This document shows, one piece after another, positions 44,966-55,503 of a DNA stretch of 64,000 bases (position 1 is the stretch's first letter; the number at the start of each line of letters is the position of its first letter). The DNA lies in the NCBI RefSeq assembly GCF_019279795.1, contig NC_056748.1, forward strand, positions 700,529,520 through 700,593,519, given 5' to 3'. Origin of the DNA: Protopterus annectens (lineage: Eukaryota; Chordata; Ceratodontiformes; Protopteridae). The notes beneath the pieces were generated by a model. The model saw only the letters and a program-made list of their open reading frames with translations, had not been told where the DNA came from and did no database searches. Both the position numbers and the translations under genes were made by a program.

Positions 44966-45428
44966 GGAATGACTTCTAAGTCAGTGGTAGACATTGTGTT
45001 AGACTAGCCTGTATCACTAAATGAGTTGCACTTAGCTTTATTGTCTTCTAAACATCTGCATGGCATATGCCATTTCAACCATTTCTAGCAATGGCACAAA
45101 GTTTGATAAGTATCAATTAATGAATGATAGTGCAAGTGAGGATGAACAAGAACTTCAAACAGTTCCATGCCTTTTGCAAAGAATAGCCTTAAAATAAAGT
45201 GCACAACCCCATATACTTTCTTTAGCATACTTGGGACACATAAGCCAAAAGTAAGTGTACTTTCCACCAGAGTTCTAGTGTCTATGATAGATTGTGTACT
45301 TTAATTCCCTGGTTATGTATAATAAAATGTAGGATTAAATGGGTACAGCCTGCTTGTAGGTTCATAGATTAATATGTCTCATTGTAAGACATATATCCCA
45401 CTTGTAATCTCCTGTTCTAAAATGCCAG

Positions 45429-45524
<96 letters not shown>

Positions 45525-46002
45525 GTTGTTGCGTGTAGGAGTTCAATTGGCCTAAAATGCATACAAAGTTGTGTAAATGATGTCTATAGTTGTTTTATAA
45601 AGAGCACATTTTAAATAAATGATATCTGTAGCAGTGTTATACAGTGTTCAGTGTTACTAGAGTAATGTTTCTTTAAATGAATAGTGTTACTTTTATGTTG
45701 CATTTGTCAGTTTTAAGAAGAGAACATGGCTGTATTAGTCATAAGAGGTTTCTTTAATGAGTTACTGAATGTAACATAAGAAGTCAGAAAGTAGCTCGAC
45801 CAGAGAGAATGTTTGACCATTGTTAAAGGGGGCTTGGTATCTAGACTAGCAACTCGGGGAGAGGAAGTCAGCCACACTGAAGGAAAAACTGGAAGGGGAA
45901 ACTGCAGTTGTTCCTGGAAAAGGAATCTAGAGTTACCAGCAGAGACTGTTTCCCACCAGTATAAGACTGTATAAAACACAGTGGAGGAACAGGGTTATAA
46001 CT
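44966..46002. other. Unassigned sequence around a CA array
   Basis: A (CA)n array of about 45 units lies at 45431-45520. The rest shows no recognisable gene or element. Confidence 0.5.
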
Positions 46003-46139
46003 CATAGGTTCACAGATTAGTACTAAGCTAACTGTCCTTGTAAGCCATTTTAAGCCCAGCCAATTACCCCTTGTGAGACTCAAACTCTGCACTTTGTGTT
46101 TGTAAGACAAACACCTTAACCATTAGGCCACCCTCCCAA
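46003..46139 (-). mobile_element. CR1-tailed tRNA-derived SINE, antisense
   Basis: On the minus strand it has TGGCCTAATGGTTAAGG (A box) and GAGTTTGAGTCTCAC (B-box-like), then GGCTGGGCTTAAAATGGC and TTAGTACTAATCTGTGAACC, which parallels the 3' end of the CR1 copies. The same element in + orientation lies at 50137-50268. Confidence 0.8.
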
Positions 46140-46199
46140 AAGTCTACAAAACCTTTGAAATAAACTTCCAATGTATGTTAAGCAGTGTGACATTATCTT

Positions 46200-46290
46200 C
46201 CTTAAAGCAGAGCCCAGATAAATAGATGGGCATTCACAAATTTACTCCAGGATTGAGTGGTACAGCCCTCCTGGAGAAAAGAGTTGCAGC
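46200..46290 (+). mobile_element. CR1 ORF2 C-terminal scrap
   Basis: CCCAGATAAATAGATGGGCA and TTTACTCCAGGATTGAGTGG parallel the end of CR1 ORF2 (the DWMG block followed by the FTPGI block in copy A). It is short and diverged. Confidence 0.5.
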
Positions 46291-46299
46291 TGGGAGGAG

Positions 46300-46892
46300 G
46301 GTACTGACAAGGTGTAAATAGTCAAAAGACTGAATGGCCGTGAAATCCATGAAATCTATTATATAGGGCCAGATTCTATAACACCTACACTAAGTGTACA
46401 CTAAGTTACATGATGTGTATTCAAGAACATCCCTACCACATTTTTTTGTGCTTTCTAGACACTCAGAAAGATTATACAAAGTGTACATGTAGTCTAGACT
46501 TTGTGGTAACCTTTATGAATCTCTGTCAATATTTAAAGTTACAAGACTATCAGTAGGAAAACTAAAATTAGGAGGAAGAAGGTGAGTTATGCTTGTGTTG
46601 TCTGTTCACTCAGAACATTGTACACGTAGGGTAGGCATTAATAAATCCCAGGTTATATGTTATAGGCAGACCACTCAACTGTCCTTATTTTGAAGGAATG
46701 TTTCTATGTTTAGGCCCGATTTACCCCTGTACAGAATATCCCCATTTTTGGAGGTATGCCCCTATCTTCAGGCTTGATTTACCCATACATACAATTTTCT
46801 GAATCTCCCTCATTTCATGTGATTTTTGAAGCTGCCTAGTACATAGAGAGCCATGCTATATGATTGATTTACTATTGGCAACAATAATTTAA
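46300..46892. other. Mostly unassigned; possible MITE relative
   Basis: ACCACTCAACTGTCCTTATT (46671) through about 46800 looks like a diverged relative of the CATACCTCTCAAC MITE. The remainder is unrecognised. Confidence 0.35.
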
Positions 46893-48655
46893 GGAAAGAG
46901 GACATTGCCAACATACTGGCTGACAGGTTCAGTGCAAACTTCTCCCCCCCCTCCCCCCCAAAAGGAGAGATATCTATACCAAATGAGTGCAGCCCCCCAA
47001 ACATCTCCAGCGCCCAAGTGAGAACTGCTCTCTCCAAAGCAAAAAACACAGCATCCATGGGACCCGATGGTGTCCCGGCTGTGCTCCACGAACTCAATGA
47101 GGAATTAAACCCACAGCTAGGACAGCTGTTTAATCAAATTCTTACCTCTGGATACGTGCAGGAGTGGCGCACTGCAACTGTGGTCCCACTTCACAAAGGC
47201 GGTGCCTCCACAGACCCTGGAAATTACCGCCCATTAGCTTGACAAGCCTTATCTGCAAAGCCATGGAGAGGATCATAATGGACCTCATAAATAAAGACAT
47301 AGGAATTTGCAGACTTTGGATCCAACCCAGTTTGGCTTTGTCAAAGGCAGATCATGCCTTTTAAACTTGGTTGACTTTTCAAACAGTCACCAAAGCCATT
47401 GATGAGGGAAAGGCAGTCCATACAGCCTACCTCGATCTGGCTAAGGCCTTGATACAATACCCCACTCGGGTATCATTGAAAAACTCATCAGCTTAAATGT
47501 TAACCCATACATCACAAGATGGGTTGCAAACTGGCTGAGTGACAGAACCCACAGGGTCAGAGTTGCTGGCGCCATGTCAGACTCAAAGCCTGTCACAAGT
47601 GGTGTCCCACAGGGCTCAGTCCTGGGCCCACTCTTGTTTGACATCTACTTTTCCAGTACAAGCAAACACAGGAGGGTTATGGCTGACAAAGTTTGCAGAT
47701 GACTGCAAACTGGGCCATAGTAGAAAACACATCTGACACAGATATCCTTCAGAAGGGTCTCACAGAAATGGATAACTGGTGCCAGAGCCACGGCCTAAAG
47801 TTAAATGCCAAAAAATGCATAGTCATACCCTTCGGGAAAAACAAGGTTACCCTAGCTACCAAATAGGTGGCAATCCACTGAGCACAGAAGAAGTTATCAG
47901 GGACCTGGGGACCCAGGTTGATAGTAGTCTGTCATTCGACACCCATGTAGCTAAAGTAGTTAGGAAGTCCTTTTACATTGCCCACCTTATCATGAAGGGA
48001 TTCTCATCTAGATCAAGGGAGGTCATAGTCTCCCTTTACTCATCACTCATCAGACCAATGATTGAGTACAATGCCCCATTCGAATGTATCTGACCCGACA
48101 CTTGCAGCAGCTGGAGAGGCCACAAAGTTCCTCACCAAAAGGATAAAGGGTCTCAAAATCTGTCCTATGGTGCCCGACTGAAAGAACTCCAGCTCTATTC
48201 AGTCGCTTACACTTCTCAGAGGTGACCTTTGCCTAACATACAAGGCCATGTCAAACCCAGATTTGATGAATATGCTTCACCTCAAAAAATCTAGATCCAT
48301 CAGAGCCACAAGGGCGGGAGACTTAAACCTCGACACGGCTATTAATAGGACGTGCTGGTGGGATAGATTCATCACCCAAAGACTCCCTATGCTGTGGAAC
48401 AAAATCCCGGTACATGTGAGGCAGAGCACCTCGCTGGCCTTGTTCAAGAGAAATCTTGACCAATGGATGGGAGATCGCAGATATACCCCAGGAATTACCT
48501 CAGTGTCACTGCTCGACAGAGGCACAGCAAAATATTGGGTATAGTTCCCCATACTAAAGGGGTGGCGTAAGCCACAAAACAATGGGCTAGGCTTATAAAT
48601 GCCCTCGGGCAGATAGCCTAGTATGAACCTATGAACCTATGAACCTATGAACATC
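46893..48655 (+). pseudogene. CR1-like LINE copy D, 5'-truncated
   Basis: It starts in the linker before RT at DIANILADRFSANF (near 46900). It then shows SKAKNTASMGPDGVP near 47033, YLDLAKA near 47428 followed by a frame break, GVPQGSVLG near 47600 in mixed frames, KFADDCKLG near 47690 with an intact active site, and KIPVHVRQSTSLALFKRNLD near 48400. It ends with the CR1 tail: GGCTAGGCTTATAAATGCCC, GGCAGATAGCCTAGTATG and four TATGAACC repeats at 48622-48652. At least five frame changes make it non-coding. It keeps the most complete terminal repeat set in the window. Confidence 0.9.
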
Positions 48656-49047
48656 TTACAGTTCCATTTTTAGAATTTTGCAGTACATTTCATTGAAATA
48701 CACAGATTTTACACTGTTTCTTTGATTACATGCTTACATTTTCTATCATTTTTGTTACACCAGTTTTTAAATGTGTGTCTTTGAGTAGTATCTCGCATCC
48801 CTACTGGAAGCAGAAAGATTGAAGTGCTATTTAGTATTCAGATTTTATGTTAATTATATGGCAGATTTTTAGCTGGATGTTCCTACTTTCCAAGGGCCTT
48901 TGTTCATATTTTCACTATGTGTTTAATGTAGTGTGAATTGACCGAAATATTTGGAGATTCATACTTCAAATAAGATAACATTTAACCAAACTAACTGAAA
49001 CACTCACTCACTCTCCCACTCTCTCTCTCTGTATATATATATATATA

Positions 49048-49101
<54 letters not shown>

Positions 49102-49240
49102 GATATACATATATTTTTAACTGAGATATGACATTGCTCTAAATAGACTTTTTTCTACACTCAGCCTAGGAAAATTGTCTGGTTAAGAGACTTACTCAGT
49201 CACAGAGGGGACAAATAATGGTTGAGACTCAAATTATGCA
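48656..49240. other. Unassigned sequence with (TA)n array
   Basis: (TA)n with minor interruptions lies at 49033-49110. Otherwise no recognisable element. Confidence 0.5.
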
Positions 49241-49480
49241 CTTGTGTCTTTCAGCTTTTCCCAGTTAGGGGTCACCACAGCAGTACTCCGGTCCGCTAAT
49301 GATTAGCAGTAGATTTTTATGTGCCGAGTTGCCAGCCCTGACACACAACCTTCAACGAAGGTACGCCCATTCACGCATGTCTCCACACAGAAGACTTCTA
49401 GCTGAGAATCGAACAGGACAACTTCTTACTGCGAGGCAACAATGCTTCCGCAGCACCACCACCGCAGTACTCAAATTATG
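49241..49480 (-). mobile_element. tRNA-derived SINE, antisense
   Basis: The minus strand has GTGCTGCGGAAGCATTGTTGCC and CTGTTCGATTCTC, a tRNA-like A and B box pair, then a GGCTGGCAACTCGGCACATA block and CTGTGGTGACCCCTAACTGG near the end. It is distinct from the CR1-tailed SINE. The 3' block resembles a widespread fish and amphibian SINE type; the name is not certain. Confidence 0.65.
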
Positions 49481-50136
49481 CACTAACAGGATGAAATTTG
49501 GTAACAGCTTATAGCCTTAATCCCTGCACTGACTGCCAGACAATTATATAATATATCAATTAATTTACTGATTTGTAAGCTTGAACTTATTCCTCAATAT
49601 TTCAATGTTCTGGAAAATGCATATTTTTTTTCAATGAATGATATTTATTTTAAATACTAGGTTCCCTAGTCTGGCATTTCCCCTCATAATGGTATGTTCC
49701 AGGCATAGACTTTCAAGCAGAATCAGATCAGGCATTGCTGTATAGATGAGACAGTGGTCACCCCTAAGTCACCTATAGGAAACAGAATATAATGGTAAGT
49801 ACTGAAGACTTTATGACCAGTTCAGTTTTTCCAAACTGTAATTTGTCAAGTGAGGAACTGTTGCACCTTTTCTTGTTGGTTACACTGGCTTGCTTGAATG
49901 ATGCAAAACAATAGCATTGTATTCAAAAATGAGACAGATCAGTAAAGTAGAAAATGATACAATGATCTGTCTGGAATTAGATGTGCTACAAAATATGCAT
50001 TTCTTACTTTTTTGGAGGCACAGTAATCAGAATTTAAATTCCTGTGTTCCATTTCCCCAGAAGTTAATGATTCTTTTATGATCAAAATGATTATTTAGAA
50101 ATTGTAACTTATGAATTTCTTGACAAGATTCAGGAT
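49481..50136. other. Unassigned sequence
   Basis: No recognisable element. The flanks belong to two SINEs. Confidence 0.4.
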
Positions 50137-50268
50137 AGTTGGGTGGCCTAATGGTTAAGGTGTTTGCCTTACAAACACAAGGTGCAGGGTTTGAATCTCA
50201 TAAGGGATAGCTGGCTAGGCTTAAAATGGCTCACAAGGGCAGTTAGCCTAGTACTAATCTATGAACCT
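50137..50268 (+). mobile_element. CR1-tailed tRNA-derived SINE
   Basis: A box TGGCCTAATGG (50144-50154) and B box GGTTTGAATCT (50188-50198) lie 33 bases apart, as in a tRNA. The body then joins GGCTAGGCTTAAAATGGCTC, GGCAGTTAGCCTAGTACTAA and TATGAACC, the 3' end shared with the CR1 copies. This suggests it is copied by CR1 machinery. A second copy lies antisense at 46003-46139. Confidence 0.85.
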
Positions 50269-50628
50269 GCCTTTGCTGATATTAAAGGTAACACCAGTAC
50301 ATTTGCAGCAGATATGCATTTCTATAGCCTGACTTGGTGAATGCCTGCATAATTTACTGACATAAACATGTTACTTAGTTTGTAGTCATCAGCAAAGCTG
50401 GTTATGCAGACCATGTCTCATGTTTTTACATCTGAATGGAATAGTCCAAAAAGAAGCATTCCATCTACAACCCCACTGTAGAGCATAATCATTAACTCCC
50501 ATTAAAAGAAATAAATATTCTCCTCATCCTGACTTGTGTCCTGTTGCTTAACCTTTGTTTTGCCCTTTGAAATATTAATGTCTTGACGTTCAGCAACTTT
50601 CATTTCTCATTTTCCTTTATCCATTTCA

Positions 50629-50700
50629 TAGATTCATAGGTATATACATGACTAATGACCCTGGGGCCTTTATAAACCTAGCAATGCAACCAAACTCAAT
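50629..50700 (-). mobile_element. CR1-type 3' tail, antisense
   Basis: CATAGATTCATAGGTATATA and CCCTGGGGCCTTTATAAACC are the inverse of a CR1-type tail. Sequence to about 50900 may belong to the same insertion but was not matched to a coding part. Confidence 0.55.
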
Positions 50701-51929
50701 TGTATCCCTATGTATTCTGGGCATTTAGTAGTAGGGAGTATGTTAGTTAGGAAATTACTAGAAGTTGGGGGATATTTTAGCATGGGCATTACTGATTGCC
50801 TCTTGTTTATCAGACACTCAGGGCCAGACCTGGGGTGAAATTCTGATTTTCCCTTCATTGGTCAAGATTACGCTTTAAAGGGGATCTTCACCTGGATAAT
50901 TAGCCTGTGCCAGAGCATGGGGATCCTCTAAGACATATATTGGGAGATCACTTAATTTCTAATTGTTAATGTATTGCATTTATTTTTTTATTTTTTTATT
51001 TTTTTTGGATTCATTAGTTTGCTTCCAGGTGCATTGGAAGCTTTTACTTTACTTTACTTTACAATGAAAAATTTGCATGGATATTATGGATAGTATGTGA
51101 CACTATTTAGATAATATATAAAGATGAAGCAACATAGTATCAAAGCAGAGATATGTTACAATGCATCAGTTTAAACAGTTGTCATCAAATGTCACACATA
51201 ATGGAACTGACTCCATGGTATTGTTGAATAAAACCCTATGACCCAGATGATCTGAGTCTGATTAGTGGCATGGGTGCTGGAGAAGCCAGGGAGAGGAGGA
51301 CGAGAGTGAAGACATGTTCTGACTTACTGCATTACAGACAATTTTCAGAGGAAAAGGTGTCTTGGAGGCAGCAATAGTCCAGATGTACTTGGTCTCTGCC
51401 AAGCCACATTTGTGGTACCCTTCATGGAGTGTATGCAGGAATGTATACACCTTCAAGAGAAACTATTAAATGATCTTACATGTGCAAGTATATGTCTGGA
51501 CACCAAAACAGAGGACTTAGCACCATATAACAGGAAAAAAATAATGGCCTCCTAAAACCAGTGCTTACCCCACAGGGAAAATAGGTCTGATACTCAGCAG
51601 GTGGTAAGAATAAAAAGATAAAAGATAACAAAATGCTGTGTTTCACCTTGAAGAACAGCAGACGGAATAATAAAGGTCCCAAATGGATCCTTGTGATATA
51701 CCATGGGCAATACATCTTATTATTATTCCTCAGTATATAATAAACATATTCCTTCCTGTAATATAACCAATTTGCCTCCCAGTTTATAATGCAGAGGTTA
51801 GTGCTAAGGTTGACAGTCATATCAGGGTCATAAATGAACAACTTGTCCATGTCAAAGTGCACTGGATATGCAGCTATTCACTTACTGGAGGCCAAAGAAA
51901 TCATTTTGTAATGAGATATTAAAGTGAAG
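50701..51929. other. Unassigned sequence
   Basis: A T-rich tract and short ACTTT repeats lie near 50985-51062. The minus-strand frame at 51476-51862 has no recognisable motif. No element was identified. Confidence 0.4.
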
Positions 51930-52196
51930 TGTACATAAGCTATACTTTAGAAGATCACACTCGTCTGGTCAGGATAAAACCGATGAACATCTGTGGGTTC
52001 TGTTCAAGCAGCTTTATTATGTGCAGACACATCAGGACTGAGGCTTAATAACTATAACTTAGATAAACTTGTAAACAAACAAGCTATCACACTCATACAT
52101 GCTCACTTTCTGGCTGCACTCTAAAAATGGCACTGAAGCTAGCACATGCTTGCTAGTTATATGCACGTGCTGTCCTTGAAATGCTTCTTAAAGGTA

Positions 52197-52256
<60 letters not shown>

Positions 52257-52265
52257 TATTCTACA
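51930..52265 (-). repeat. Probable 3' LTR of the gypsy element
   Basis: On the minus strand the sequence starts TGTAGAATAAAG right after the polypurine tract and ends CTTATGTACA, giving matched TGTA...TACA ends and a length of 336 bases. CATAATAAAGC near 52015 is a poly(A) signal. A (CA)n array (52198-52255 on +) lies in its 5' part. The left end is inferred because the other LTR is absent. Confidence 0.6.
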
Positions 52266-52280
52266 TCCTCCCTCTGAGAA
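52266..52280 (-). promoter_or_regulatory. Gypsy polypurine tract
   Basis: The minus strand reads CTCAGAGGGAGGA immediately before the proposed LTR start TGTAG. Confidence 0.7.
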
Positions 52281-52639
52281 ATCAATCATGCAATATTGAT
52301 GACATTAATTGACATGCAATTGATACAAAATAATTTTTTGACATGCAATTATACAGTACTAAATGCACATAGACAATTATGTCCAGGTTGCTGTGTATTT
52401 CACGCTAGGTCTGGAAATATGACCAAATCATGTGGCACAGAAATTAGAACTAGGTCTAGCAACTGGGACTGTCTCTGCTGAATGTTCAACTTTGGGGACA
52501 TCAGGAACATCCTTAGGAATGGAAGTAGAAGTTATGACATGTTCTGCAATAGGAACATTGTCAGGATTGCTCTGAGATCTACAGTCTGTATCACAGGAAC
52601 AATGCTGTGATATTGATTCTGATACAGGAAGAAGATGCC

Positions 52640-53098
52640 TGCAATTTCACCTGTACTCCACACACTCAGATTCCACAAAGTAGGATCTCGGCTCACCACA
52701 TATACCTGTTACTTGACCAATCCGGTCAAAACCTTTTGCCATTTGTATCATCACTGTCTCTCCTTCTTTTAATAAACAAAGAAATCTGCTTGATTTATCA
52801 TAGCTGGACTTCTGGAAAGAATGCTGTCTGAATAGTTGGGATCTGGTTGTTCTGTTGTTCTTAGTTTTGGGCCTCAATAACCTGGAACTGATAGGCGAGG
52901 TTGTTCCAGTTTGCCTAGATGGAAGTCTCTGAGCAGGTGAGCCAAGTATATCATCACGGGCTTTGTTTCTGAGATTGAGTAAATTCAAAAAGGCATCAGT
53001 ATTATCATGCTGTGTCTTCTCTAGTAATTGCTTTGCACTTCTTACTGCACATTCAGCTAGTCCATTTGACTGTGGATATTCTGGACTACTAATAACAT
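52640..53098 (-). pseudogene. Gypsy integrase, C-terminal half
   Basis: Minus-strand frames read SSPEYPQSNGLAECAVRSAK (about 53090-53030), where the glutamate is the last catalytic residue, then LLNLRNKARDDILGSPAQRL at 52985-52925. A lysine- and arginine-rich tail and a GFDRIGQVTG block follow, with EPRSYFVE near the end. It continues the integrase that breaks off at 58383, on the far side of CR1 copy C. Confidence 0.85.
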
Positions 53099-54010
53099 CC
53101 TCATTGGTTCTTTTAAGCTTTTTTGAAAGTTGCTTCAGGTTTCAACTTTGTTACTTAAGAAGTTAACTTGTGAGTGTTTCTGCCATTTCACACTGAGCTA
53201 ATCGGAGGTAGGGCTCTGAGCCAACTAATCAGCGATATATAACATTAAGTATCCTGTTTTTTTGTTTATTTTTATGAGTTATTTATAGCACTTTTATTGT
53301 CTGCTTATACTTTTCTAGCTAGTTTTACTGTGTGTGAGGTATTAACTATAAATTTTCTACAATTGTTAAGCATCTGATTGGGTTTGTTTGTTCTGATTTC
53401 CTGCTAAGGAGTGTATCATATAACTTGTTTGCAGTTTAAAGCATTCTCTAGAGTCTCCTTGATCCTTTATCTATTTAAACATTTCTGCAGTTTTTTTTCT
53501 ACTTACGTAGTGTGGGTAGTTCAGCATTGTCCATATTCAGGCTTGTGTTTTCGGCCTAGTTGTTGTTGGTAGAGGGTGTGTGTCTGGGCACATGTTCCAG
53601 GCCATCGTAATTTAGCCAAAGCCAGTATAGCATTTCAGTGAGAGTGAATTGTTTATGGTTATTGGCTGATTGGGGTTACCTGGACTACGGCTTGGAGTAA
53701 GCACCTCATTGGTTCTTTCAAGCTTTTTTTTTTTTTTAGTTGTTTCAGGTTTCAACTTTGTTACTTAAGAAGTTAACTTGTGAGTGTTTCTGCCATTTCA
53801 CACTGAGCTAATCAGAGGAAGTGCTCTGAACCAACTAATCAGTAATATATAACATTAAGTATCCTGTTTTTTTGCTTATTTTTACGAGTTATTTATAGTA
53901 CTTTTATTGTCTGCATATAATTTTCTAGCTAATTTCACTGTGTGTGAGGTATTAACTAGAAATTTTCTAGAACTGTTAAGCATCTGGTTGGGTTCATTTG
54001 TTCTGATTTT
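53099..54010 (+). repeat. Tandem duplication in the CR1 5' untranslated region
   Basis: CCTCATTGGTTCTTT at 53098 and 53704 starts two units about 605 bases apart. The first about 305 bases of unit 1 and all of unit 2 to about 54010 align closely (for example TTTCTGCCATTTCACACTGA in both). The rest of unit 2 is missing. Repeated promoter units of this kind are known in L1. Confidence 0.8.
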
Positions 54011-54526
54011 TGTTTTCCACCCTCCCTCCCTATTGGTATCCTGTTTTTATACTTGGTGGCTTTGCAGTTGCCCCCCCCCCTACTGTAAATTTGATCTGGG
54101 TCACTCCTCCCAGTCTAGTGTCATTAACTCATTCTACCTAATCCAAGGAGAACATTTGAGAAAACCAACCCAGTTAGTTTCTGCTCCTCCTTTCCACTTT
54201 ACAAATTTTTTTTTCTAAGCTTGTTTCCTGCCTTTCCTGTAAGTCATCTAGTCCAGATACAGATTTGCCGTATCCAGGACTGTTTGTAAGATTCTGAGCC
54301 CCCAAGCCTTTCTGTGTTGGAGGGAAGCCTTCTAGCTTAATTTTGTTTCTTAGAACTCGTCAGTTTTCTACTTTCAGCACTCAAATCTGTTTCTTTGAGC
54401 TCAGCACTTGTTCAGAACTCATGGTAAGCACTAAATAAGCTACAAATTACTAAAGCACTCAACTTTCCTCACTTGTCTAGAGGAAAAGATTTTTTTAGTA
54501 CTTAATAAATAAGCACCTATCCAGGC

Positions 54527-55475
54527 ATGTCTAAGGGTCAGCTCCTGGTATTTTCTCCTGTCTACCTGATGAATCTAGGCATCTTGGGGCAATACAGCAA
54601 TTGCCTCATGTACACAGACAACCCTCTCCTCCTACCACCCAACACTACAACCTGTGAGAGATACACTTATATAGCCAAACTGGAAGCAAAGCTCTCTTCA
54701 CCCAAGACTGGACTTAACAGTCAAGAGGAGAAGGTAAACACTTGCATCACACCACACTCATCACATAGTCCCTCAAAACCTACACCACCAAAACACACAT
54801 GCATAGAAACACAAAACACACACCTTCATTCACGGAGGCCCTCAATAAAAATCTACCCAAGCAACAGGGACCTCCAAAGCAGAAACACAAGCAACCTCCA
54901 CCCTCCAACACAACCCAAATGACACATAGCCCACAAACTCAGTGTGCCACTCAACCACAGCCCATAAGGCATAACAAAACGTATCCAACACTCTAGTCAT
55001 AGGTGACTCTATAGTCAGGCACACTGATGTTCCACTCACCAGGCTAAACAAGGAGAAAGTTTCTGTCAGCTGCCTGTCAGGTGCCAGGATCCACCATATA
55101 ACACATGTACTCAGGTCACTCCACAACAAATACAAATATGACTGGACTACATGAAAAGAGACATGGAGGAGCTGTCCGATCTTGTAGCCCAGGCAGGTAT
55201 GACCCTAGCCCTGAGTAGCATCCTGCCATCACCCAGAATGATACCACAGTACAAGGACAAAATGATTGATTTCAACAATTGTCTAAGCTTCTGGTTTCAT
55301 TCTAAGGGGATCCAGTATCTGTCTGCCTGGGATGACATGATCGACAAACCACGATGCTTTGACAGAGATGGCCTGCACCTGTCACCCTTGGGATTCCGAA
55401 TACTGGCTAAGGCTCTTGCCACCCCTATAGTGCCTTTTTTAGGCAAGGTTCAAATGACAAATTCACCACCGTAAT
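54527..55475 (+). pseudogene. CR1 ORF1 copy C
   Basis: It starts MSKGQLLVFSPVYLMN as in copy A, with YSNCLMYTD and CERYTYIAKLE, so the second CX2C has lost a cysteine. The esterase part shows GDSIVRHTD near 55004 and DRDGLHLSPLG near 55363. The middle of the esterase, including the G-x-N-D block, is deleted at about 55141 relative to copy A. Frames change near 54800-54920 and near the deletion. Confidence 0.8.
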
Positions 55476-55503
55476 AGGTACAAGCAAGCAAAATCTGAGG
55501 GTA

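Noticed and set aside
50144-50200. Functional tRNA gene
   Set aside because: A and B boxes are present but the acceptor stem does not close and a CR1-type tail follows, so it is a SINE head.
51476-51862. 128-codon minus-strand frame
   Set aside because: No recognisable domain, and composition like the surrounding unassigned sequence.
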